Shown: in pieces, positions 23,849-30,682 of the stretch
How the letters are laid out: every line of letters begins with the position of its first letter
How positions within the stretch are numbered: position 1 is the first letter of the stretch
DNA from: Lyngbya sp. HA4199-MV5
Lineage (GTDB): Bacteria; Cyanobacteriota; Cyanobacteriia; Leptolyngbyales; Leptolyngbyaceae
Reading direction: 5' to 3'
Assembly: GCA_019359375.1 (NCBI GenBank)
Contig: JAHHHL010000008.1
Span: 1-64,000 of the forward strand
DNA: 64,000 nucleotides
The notes under the pieces: model-generated
What the model was told of the DNA's origin: nothing
The model's database searches: none
The model's input: only the letters and a program-made list of their open reading frames with translations
Translations under genes and position numbers: made by a program

Positions 23849-25762
23849 TCATCCACCCATAGACCCTTCCACTCGAGGTTGACAATCCACTAACGCAGGT
23901 AATGTGAACGCAAAGGTACTTCCAGATCCTGAGGTACTTTCAGCCCAAACCCTGCCATTGTGCTGCTCGATAATTTTTCGACAGATTGCCAACCCTAAGC
24001 CAGTACCTCCTTTCTTGCGGGAATCTGAGGAATCTACCTGTTGAAACCGTTCAAAAATGCGTTCTAGTTGATCAACCGGAATACCTTGCCCTTCGTCACG
24101 GACACGGAATACGACTTCGCCAACTGGAGAAGAGGAAAGGGAGAGGGGACTGCCCTGAGCGTCAGCCAAGCGGGAGGAGGGAGGGGGAAGGGACGAAGAC
24201 GACCTTTCAGAAGGGGTAACGATCAACCAGACCTTTCCACCTGGGTAGGAAAACTTAATGGCATTACTGAGGAGATTAGTCAGGGCTTGCAGAATGTAAT
24301 CGGCATCTGCCCAGATGGAAAGATCTTCTGGCTGCGTTACCAGAGTAACTCCATGTTGCTGTGCCATTGCCTGCATGGCTTCCGCTGCCTGAGTGATCAA
24401 GTTGGCGGCGTTGCACGCTTGCCGTTCCATGACAACTTTGCCAGACTCAATCCGTTGTAAATCGAGAACGTTATTGACTAACCGCACCAACCGTTCGGTG
24501 CTTTCATCGGCGATCGCCAGCATTTGTTGCCCTTCAGTTGAGAGGTTGCCCAAACGCCCTGTCGCCAAAATTTTGAGGGCACTGTGCAACGAAGTCAGCG
24601 GGGTTCGCAGTTCGTGACTGATGACGGAAATAAACTCATCCTTCATCCGTTCAATCGCTTTGCGATCGCTGATATCGCTAGTCAACTCGAAAAACCCTTT
24701 CACCACTTGGTCACTGTCTCGATGGGGAATGTAGGTGACATCTACCGATCGCACACTCCCATCTTTCAGCACAATCTCGTTTTCGTAGGTGACCGATCGC
24801 CCCGACAGCGCTGCTTCTGCATGAACTTGCATCTGCTGGTAATCATCCCTGCCCCAAACCTGTTGGAGATGCTGTCCATGAATGTCTACGGGAGATTGTC
24901 CCAACCACTCTTCATATGCCTGGTTATTAAACTGATAGCGCTGCTGATCATCCACATAGGCAATCAATACTGGCAGTGCATTCGTGATCAGGCGTAATTG
25001 CTCCTCACTCTGGCGCAGGGCTACTTCCGTCTGCATCCGCACGTTGATTTCCTGTTGCAATGTGCGGTTGACTTCTTTTAGTTCTGCCGTGCGAGCTTCC
25101 ACCACTTCTTCCAAATGTTCTAACAGTTGCGCCTGGGACAGGGCAATGCTGATTTGATCTGCTAGTTGTTGCATGAGCTCCAGTTCAAACTCAACCCACT
25201 GCCGCGTCCCTCGGCATTGATGGGCAATCAACAAACCCCAGAGATAGGTTTTTGAATGATTCTTGGCAGGCGAGTTGCCCTGAGGATGGATATTCAGCGT
25301 TTGGACGATCGGCACAATCAGTTTTGCTTTGATATCGAACTGATCGACGAACTCAACCAGGCAATCCGCTAAACCCGCCTTCTGGTCATGCACATCGGCG
25401 ATCGCTCGCACCCGCCCCTGAGCATAAAGCTGCTGGTAGCCTTCGGGAAACACTTCTTCGGGAAAATCCCGCTCCATGAGTGCTGGATATGCTGGTAACA
25501 CCGCCTCGCTAATGGTTCTGCCAGTGCGATCGGGCAAGACGTGATAGATCAGCACGCGGTCAGCCTGCAAAATGCGCTGCACCTCTGTAACGGTGGTGTA
25601 CAGAATGTCTTTAAGCTGTAGCGACTGCCGAATTTTGAGCGTCACTTCCGAAAACAGTTCCACTCGCTGTTGTTGCTGGCGCAATTCCACCTGCATGGAT
25701 TCCGCCTGTTGGGATTTCCGAGCCTTGGACTTTAAGGGCTGTTGGGAAGACCGTTTAGACAC
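23849..25762 (-). CDS. rcaE: RcaE-like GAF-PAS histidine kinase, putative light-colour sensor
   Basis: About 637 residues: N-terminal basic/coiled segment, GAF domain (about 35-210), coiled coil (215-255), PAS (255-375), HisKA with His383 (FISVISHELRTPL) and HATPase with N, G1 and G2 boxes (LLSNAIKF, DEGQGIP, GGTGLGLAI). In the GAF domain Cys134, in GLADCLVEF, sits where phytochrome-type GAFs bind a bilin; Leu rather than His follows it. A Ser/Pro-rich insert of about 32 residues interrupts the ATP-binding domain. The start is uncertain (GTG 25762 or ATG 25696). Architecture and neighbours match RcaE, a green/red cyanobacteriochrome kinase, but bilin binding is not proven. Confidence 0.78.
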   Translation of the reverse strand: MSKRSSQQPLKSKARKSQQAESMQVELRQQQQRVELFSEVTLKIRQSLQLKDILYTTVTEVQRILQADRVLIYHVLPDRTGRTISEAVLPAYPALMERDFPEEVFPEGYQQLYAQGRVRAIADVHDQKAGLADCLVEFVDQFDIKAKLIVPIVQTLNIHPQGNSPAKNHSKTYLWGLLIAHQCRGTRQWVEFELELMQQLADQISIALSQAQLLEHLEEVVEARTAELKEVNRTLQQEINVRMQTEVALRQSEEQLRLITNALPVLIAYVDDQQRYQFNNQAYEEWLGQSPVDIHGQHLQQVWGRDDYQQMQVHAEAALSGRSVTYENEIVLKDGSVRSVDVTYIPHRDSDQVVKGFFELTSDISDRKAIERMKDEFISVISHELRTPLTSLHSALKILATGRLGNLSTEGQQMLAIADESTERLVRLVNNVLDLQRIESGKVVMERQACNAANLITQAAEAMQAMAQQHGVTLVTQPEDLSIWADADYILQALTNLLSNAIKFSYPGGKVWLIVTPSERSSSSLPPPSSRLADAQGSPLSLSSSPVGEVVFRVRDEGQGIPVDQLERIFERFQQVDSSDSRKKGGTGLGLAICRKIIEQHNGRVWAESTSGSGSTFAFTLPALVDCQPRVEGSMGG

Positions 25763-25935
25763 TCAAGTAAAGTCATGCAAACGCAACAGCTTCAATTGTT
25801 TACTTAAATCACTAAAACTTCAAATTTGCTAGAACTAATGTTTTAAATCTTAACAAGTAGGTCGCAACTACTAAATCAAACAGAATCGGGTTTCGCACCC
25901 CTGGTGATATTCTAGAAATGTTGTTCACAATTTCT

Positions 25936-25963
25936 GTAGGGACGTTACATGTAACGTCCCTAC
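25936..25963. repeat. Perfect 28-bp palindrome, copy 1
   Basis: A perfect palindrome centred on TTACATGTAA, with arms beginning GTAGGGACG. It lies about 40 bases downstream of the carotenoid-protein gene. A 22-bp perfect version lies at 57140-57161 behind another minus-strand gene, so the family may end or stabilise transcripts. Confidence 0.8.
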
Positions 25964-26001
25964 GGATCGCCGACTGTGTGGCTGAAAGGGTGCGATCGAA
26001 T

Positions 26002-26469
26002 TTACATTACGGAAGGTTTGCCGCCATCCGCCAATAGAGCATCGCGCAGGAAGACAAACTGCTGTTCAAAGCCGATCGGTTCCAGTACCGATACCAATGA
26101 CTGAGCTTCAGATGAAGGCTGGTAATCAGCCGGAGCCTGAATAACCTCAGAGCGCTCCATGCCCTGAGCCAACTGGTACCAGAAAGCGAGCTTGGTGTTG
26201 TTAGTGAGAGTGTTATACTCGCCGCCAATGCCTGTGTTCGACCCTTGCAACAGATCGCGCATCAACTGAAGCTGCTCATCCTGAGAAAGTCCTTTAGTTT
26301 TGTTAAACAATGCATCAGAGTTGTCAGGAGCAGTGCCATTCGGGTCTTCCATACCAGACTCGTTACGGATAAACCCGTAGACATCCCACAAAACAGCGAG
26401 TTGATCGTCTACAGTCAGGTGCTTGAAGCTTTCTGCATGTTTTGCAACTTGGTTTGTGTAAGCAGTCAT
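26002..26469 (-). CDS. Helical carotenoid protein (OCP N-terminal domain homologue)
   Basis: 155-residue all-helical protein matching only the N-terminal, carotenoid-binding half of orange carotenoid protein: VDDQLAVLWDVYGFIRNE, SQDEQLQLMRDLLQG, NTLTNNTKLAFWYQLAQGM and EPIGFEQQFVFLRDAL. No C-terminal NTF2-like domain follows, so it is a stand-alone helical carotenoid protein. Such proteins quench singlet oxygen, and some quench phycobilisomes. It stands just upstream of the rcaEFC-like operon on the same strand, with its own 240-base promoter region shared with the divergent gene at 26710. Confidence 0.88.
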   Translation of the reverse strand: MTAYTNQVAKHAESFKHLTVDDQLAVLWDVYGFIRNESGMEDPNGTAPDNSDALFNKTKGLSQDEQLQLMRDLLQGSNTGIGGEYNTLTNNTKLAFWYQLAQGMERSEVIQAPADYQPSSEAQSLVSVLEPIGFEQQFVFLRDALLADGGKPSVM

Positions 26470-26709
26470 AAGTTTTTCCCAATGCGTCAGTGCTTTACAG
26501 ATGGCTGATTTAACCGAATCGCCAACTTCACCAAACTTAATAACTATGCTCAGGTTGTTAATCTGACTAAGGTTAGAGCCTTAAAATGTAATGCCCTATA
26601 CATGCTTCCAACGCCTGCACGTAGCAGATAGTCTCAGTCGAACGGGGTGAAGGGAAAATGGTAGTCTAGAGAAGGCAAGTGCGTACTTTTATAACAATCT
26701 CTAATAATT

Positions 26710-27213
26710 GTGAGTAACGACGTTCAAGGGCGAATGCTGCTCTCCCACAACTTTGATGTTTCACCAGATATCGTGCCGAATCTGAGCCGTGAAGAGTTTG
26801 CAGCGGTGTTTGAGGCAGGTTTGAGGGCGTATCCTCACGTTCAATGCAGGTTGGTGAATCATCCTCATTGGACAGTAGAGATCCGGTTTCCGACAGACAA
26901 ATTCTCACCCGCGCAGATCGGCGAACTCTGTGCCAAAGCGCTGGCAGAACAGCGACGATTGACCTGTCGGTCGCGCTTGCGCGGATCGCAGCACCTGGAT
27001 GCTGCCGCCTTCCCAGACATTCTGGTGCTGGGCGGTCTCAAAACCACGCCTCCCACCAGCAATGCTCCCGATGCCCTGCAACCCGGAGAGTGGGGCGTGG
27101 ATGTGGTAGAAACGCGGTCTGGGGAAGCTTTTTTGCAGGCGATCGCCTGGGATGCCACCATCGCTCAGAAACCCGCTGATAGTATTTTCAACGTCGAATG
27201 GAAGGAAGCCTGA
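26710..27213 (+). CDS. Conserved-looking protein of unknown function
   Basis: Up to 167 residues with no transmembrane segment. Visible stretches include MLLSHNFDVSPDIVPNLSREEF, HPHWTVEIRFPTDKFSP, CRSRLRGSQHLDAAAFPDIL and GEWGVDVVETRSGEAFLQAI. I do not recognise the family. The start could be GTG 26710 or ATG 26734 (AAGGG shortly before). The stop is three bases before the ankyrin gene, and a HEAT gene follows at once, so these three form one operon. Co-occurrence with a PBS-lyase-like HEAT protein near phycobilisome genes hints at pigment-protein maturation, which is only inference. Confidence 0.65.
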   Translation: MSNDVQGRMLLSHNFDVSPDIVPNLSREEFAAVFEAGLRAYPHVQCRLVNHPHWTVEIRFPTDKFSPAQIGELCAKALAEQRRLTCRSRLRGSQHLDAAAFPDILVLGGLKTTPPTSNAPDALQPGEWGVDVVETRSGEAFLQAIAWDATIAQKPADSIFNVEWKEA

Positions 27214-27215
27214 CT

Positions 27216-27920
27216 ATGCCTGCCCTCAATCAAGACCTGATCCGAACCGTAATTAAAGGGGATGCAGCGGCAGTAGCGCAGCTATTAGCGCAGGGTGCAG
27301 ATGCTAATACGACAGGTGGTGTAACTGCTGTCGGAGCCAGTAACACTGCACTGATGTGGGCTGCCACAGAAGGCTACCTGGACATTGTGGAACAGCTTCT
27401 GGCTCAAGGTGCAGATGTGGAAGCGAAAAATGCTGCTGGCTATACTGCCTTGATGTTCGCGGCAGAAGGCGATCGCCGCGCGATCGTGTCTGTGTTGCTT
27501 GATCACGGTGCCGGGATTGACGATCGCAACTCTTACCAGGAGACGGTGTTGATGGCAATGGCACGACACGGGCAAACCGATATCGTGCAACGGCTGGTGG
27601 CAATGGGTGCAGAGGTCAATGCGACCAATCGCATCGGGGATACAGCCCTGTACTTAGCTGCCGATCGGGGACACTTCTACACTGTCAAGGCGTTGATTGA
27701 CCTGGGTGCAGACGTGAATACCGCCAACATTGGTGGCTGGACTCCCCTCATGATGGCATCCGCGCAGGGCAATCTGGAAACCATCGCCCTATTACTGGAG
27801 CATGGCGCAGATTTTCGTCCGATCAATCGCTGGGGTGCCACGGCGCTGAGTGAAGCCCGCAAGTCATTTCGATCGGCTCAGGCATCGGCACTGTTAATCC
27901 AGGCAGGAGCCACTGAGTAA
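27216..27920 (+). CDS. Ankyrin-repeat protein
   Basis: 234 residues containing about seven ankyrin repeats (ALMWAATEGYLDIVEQLLAQGADVE, AGYTALMFAAEGDRRAIV, TALYLAADRGHFYTVKALIDLGADVN, given in fragments) and nothing else. It is a protein-binding scaffold with no signal peptide. ATG 27216 with AAGGAAG is preferred over ATG 27198. It is the middle gene of a three-gene operon, and the HEAT gene starts one base after its stop. Confidence 0.85.
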   Translation: MPALNQDLIRTVIKGDAAAVAQLLAQGADANTTGGVTAVGASNTALMWAATEGYLDIVEQLLAQGADVEAKNAAGYTALMFAAEGDRRAIVSVLLDHGAGIDDRNSYQETVLMAMARHGQTDIVQRLVAMGAEVNATNRIGDTALYLAADRGHFYTVKALIDLGADVNTANIGGWTPLMMASAQGNLETIALLLEHGADFRPINRWGATALSEARKSFRSAQASALLIQAGATE

Positions 27921-27921
27921 G

Positions 27922-28590
27922 ATGAATCCCGATCGTTTGGCTCAACTGGAATCCTGGCTCCGCTCTGGCGCGATCAATCAGCGCAAGATGGCGATCGATG
28001 AACTCGCTACCTGTCCCTCTGCGATCGCCGTTCCCCTCTTGCAACGGCTTGCAACCGATCCAGACTTTCTCTGTCGTCGGTTTGCGGTGATGGGTTTGGG
28101 CAATCATCGCACTGAGGAATCGTTTCAGGTGCTCAAAACGCTGTTAGAGCAAGAGCACGATCAGAATGTCCTCGCTGAAATTGCCAATGCTCTGTTTGAC
28201 TTTGGCGATCGATCAGTGCCACTGCTTCAGCAATTATTTACGCGCAACCGTGACTGGCTGACCCGGCAAACCATTCTGTCTATTCTGATGGAAGCCAATC
28301 AGGACGAGATTTTGCTGGCAGTCATTCGGGAGGCACTTCAAGACGAAACGCAAACGGTCAAAGAAACCGCGATTCTGGCATCAGGTCAGTTACTCAACGG
28401 CATCTTCGCACCGGAAGCGCTGGATTTGCTGGCAGCATTAGCCGAGGCAGAATTCTGGCGCGATCGCTGGAGAGCCGCCACCGCCCTCACCCTGTCTTCT
28501 GATGCCAGAGCAAAGCCCATCCTGGCAAAACTGCAACAGGATGAAAATCATTACGTTGCCGCTGCCGCCTTGGAAGGTGGACTCCTCTAA
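27922..28590 (+). CDS. HEAT-repeat protein, PBS-lyase-like
   Basis: 222 residues of HEAT repeats: MAIDELATCPSAIAVPLLQ, DFLCRRFAVMGLGNHRTEESF, LAEIANALFDFG, WLTRQTILSILME and WRAATALTLS. It is similar in size and spacing to the HEAT protein at 14713-15372, and clearly a relative. It starts one base after the ankyrin gene. Related proteins include bilin lyases and NblB; whether this one handles bilins is unknown. Confidence 0.78.
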   Translation: MNPDRLAQLESWLRSGAINQRKMAIDELATCPSAIAVPLLQRLATDPDFLCRRFAVMGLGNHRTEESFQVLKTLLEQEHDQNVLAEIANALFDFGDRSVPLLQQLFTRNRDWLTRQTILSILMEANQDEILLAVIREALQDETQTVKETAILASGQLLNGIFAPEALDLLAALAEAEFWRDRWRAATALTLSSDARAKPILAKLQQDENHYVAAAALEGGLL

Positions 28591-28638
28591 CGTTTCGCAC
28601 ATTCAGCGCCACACCGACCGTTGCACAACGACTACCAA

Positions 28639-29304
28639 CTATCCTTGAGAGCGAGTCGAAATGGCTCTTGCTCTTACTTGCTCTGCATACATAGCACGCA
28701 GCACCAGCGCCGGATCAACCCATTTTCCGGTATACTTTAACCCCCAGTGCAGGTGTGGTCCGGTTGTGCGTCCTGTCATCCCCACGCGACCAATGCGAAC
28801 ACCAGCAGGGACTACTTGCCCTTCAGAAAGCTGAATACCACCGCTGCGATCGCTCAAATACCGTGAGCCATTGGCTTTCTCGACGTGTCCCTTCATGTGG
28901 CAGTAGACGTGCTCCCACTCGCCAGACTGAATCACAACCGAGGTGCCACACGCGCTGTCGTCAGACACTTCCACCACTTTACCTGCCCACCAGTTGCGAA
29001 TATAGCTGCCTTCAGGAGCCGCCATATCTAGTCCGCGATGAAACTCTTGACCCGGAGAGCCATCCGGAGAGCCACGATAGCCGAAGGGAGATGTGTACGC
29101 CTGAAAATTCTCTACGGGAAACGATGCGCCGCGCCAGGTGCCGCCCGATGTGGCAACCTGACCAGAATCCGCTTCGGAGGCGTTAACGGTTGCCTGCTCA
29201 GTCTCAAGGGAGAAGGCAGTTGCCAACCCCACACTTGCTAGAAGAAAAACTTGACTGACAAGCGCAAATCGACGGCTCCATGCTGGGGTTGACCGTTGTG
29301 TCAT
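28639..29304 (-). CDS. M23 family (LytM-type) metallopeptidase
   Basis: 221-residue exported peptidoglycan endopeptidase or regulator. An N-terminal hydrophobic segment (residues 12-32) acts as signal or anchor. The LytM domain (about 65-205) has the zinc ligands in FHRGLDMAAPEG (HxxxD) and HLHWGLKY (HxH), plus SPFGYRG and YCHMKGH. GAGGAGC precedes the ATG. The complete catalytic set suggests an active enzyme. Confidence 0.88.
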   Translation of the reverse strand: MTQRSTPAWSRRFALVSQVFLLASVGLATAFSLETEQATVNASEADSGQVATSGGTWRGASFPVENFQAYTSPFGYRGSPDGSPGQEFHRGLDMAAPEGSYIRNWWAGKVVEVSDDSACGTSVVIQSGEWEHVYCHMKGHVEKANGSRYLSDRSGGIQLSEGQVVPAGVRIGRVGMTGRTTGPHLHWGLKYTGKWVDPALVLRAMYAEQVRARAISTRSQG

Positions 29305-29490
29305 GTCTATTGCTCCTCAACTGCCTGATGCGTCGATCGTTTGGTTTCGCTATACACAAGCGGTGAATGGGTTTCTCGGTGAATGGGTTCTGCTACGGAT
29401 GTCTGCTTCATTGACGAACGTTACTAGCAGCGATCCGGATGAAATCGCCCTTTGTAAATAGAAGTTACGCATTTAAATCCTAAAATCTCG

Positions 29491-29555
29491 ATCCCCCCTG
29501 ACCCCCCTTAAAAAGGGAGGGAATCTAAAGCCCCCTTTTTAAGGGGGTTGGGGGA
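29491..29555. repeat. C-rich/G-rich inverted repeat
   Basis: Imperfect arms of about 26 bases (ATCCCCCCTGACCCCCC side, 29491-29518; AAGGGGGTTGGGGGAT side, 29531-29555) can form a long hairpin. This type is widespread in cyanobacterial intergenic regions. It lies in the gene-free interval 29305-29707, where I see nothing else beyond AT-rich sequence. Confidence 0.7.
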
Positions 29556-29707
29556 TTCGGACTGCGTAAGTCCTACCCTTTATAGAATCGCCCTTTGCAG
29601 GTGAACTGTTATGGCTAAACGTGCCTCAAAAGCACTCATTTCAAAGGTGCCCGATGTATCTTACTGCACGAACCCGATCGATGAATTTATTTTTTTGGTA
29701 AACCTGC

Positions 29708-30328
29708 TTAAAGCCGCATCAACCGTGCTTCTTCAACCGCGCGATTGAGTTCTGCCATCGCCACATCATTGCCAGTTTGGGCAACATCGCTGTGTACCGT
29801 TCTGGCTAAACTTTTGTAAGCTGCTTCAACGACAATGAGCGGGGCATCGGGCGCGACGTACAGCACTTTCCACCAGGGTTTGCGCCGCGGTGACGCTTCC
29901 ATTGGGATGGTGGCAGTTTTGTAGCCCGCAAACTCACGCTCGATCGACGCGCATGGGTGTAGCTGGCTCAGCATCCGTTTTTCGCGGAGCAGTTGCCCAA
30001 TAGCTCGCATGTTGCCCTGCACGGCATCAATGTCATCACAGGCAAACAGATAGGATACGCCATCCAGGGTGAAATAGACTGCAACCCCTGGATCGATCGG
30101 CGCTTCGTAGGGTTCGGGATAACCGGGAAACTGTTTCAGCGGCTCCACATTGCAACTGATGATGATCGCGGTCGCATTGAGCAACTGGAGTTCGTACAGT
30201 AAGTCATCTGTAGCGCGGGCAAGTGATACTTTCGATCGCACAGGTTCTCGCTGCTCGGCTCGTGGTCGCCCCATTGCCCATAGCAGCGGATATTCTAATC
30301 TAGGCGTGTCGTTCATCGCATTGGGCAT
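29708..30328 (-). CDS. Protein with C-terminal J-like domain
   Basis: 206 residues. The first 150 are unrecognised but contain VAYFTLDG-like beta strands (VAVYFTLDGVSYLFACDDID) and EREFAGYKTATIP. The last 55 (WWKVLYVAPDAPLIVVEAAYKSLARTVHSDVAQ..MAELNRAVEEA, in parts) resemble a DnaJ domain, yet the essential HPD is HSD. Hsp70 stimulation is therefore doubtful. AGGAGGT precedes ATG 30328. Similar proteins occur in cyanobacterial and phage genomes. Confidence 0.7.
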   Translation of the reverse strand: MPNAMNDTPRLEYPLLWAMGRPRAEQREPVRSKVSLARATDDLLYELQLLNATAIIISCNVEPLKQFPGYPEPYEAPIDPGVAVYFTLDGVSYLFACDDIDAVQGNMRAIGQLLREKRMLSQLHPCASIEREFAGYKTATIPMEASPRRKPWWKVLYVAPDAPLIVVEAAYKSLARTVHSDVAQTGNDVAMAELNRAVEEARLMRL

Positions 30329-30373
30329 CTACTTAACCTCCTGCCCGCTCAATGGCATCACAAAGTGCCTCTG

Positions 30374-30490
30374 GGCTTTAAAGCAATACTTTTCGGTTAA
30401 AGGGCAAAGGGTAAGGGCGAAAGGAGAATGCAACGGACTTTCATCCCTTTCGCCTTTCCCCCTTAACCAAGAGGTATTGGGCTTTAAAGC
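30374..30490. repeat. Long imperfect inverted repeat
   Basis: GCTTTAAAGCAATACTTTTC..GGTTAAAGGG (from 30374) faces CCCTTAACCAAGAGGTATTGGGCTTTAAAGC (to 30490, shown in part), giving a hairpin of over 40 imperfect pairs. The element occupies most of the gene-free interval between the J-like gene and a MITE. It has no coding capacity. Confidence 0.6.
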
Positions 30491-30554
30491 TTTAAGCTTA
30501 CACGTTAAGATTTTGCTCGCAACAACCAATCATACGAATTGTGGTGTTAGACGT

Positions 30555-30682
30555 TAGGGCGTGTCATCAATTAGCTCCGAAACCTTGCAATATCAGCAGT
30601 GTCACGCCCGTCCCAACACACCAAGCTAGGGGCTGGAACCCTTGCTGCAAGCAATGTGTAGTATTAATTGATGAAGCCCCTA
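30555..30682. mobile_element. MITE of about 130 bp, copy B
   Basis: Starts TAGGGCGTGTCATCAATT and ends AATTGATGAAGCCCCTA, flanked by TA on both sides, inverted relative to copy A. Its right boundary, CTA read on the minus strand as TAG, is the stop codon of the histidine kinase gene. Confidence 0.85.

Noticed and set aside
26002-26469. Full orange carotenoid protein
   Set aside because: The frame stops after the N-terminal helical domain, and no NTF2-like domain is found on either side.
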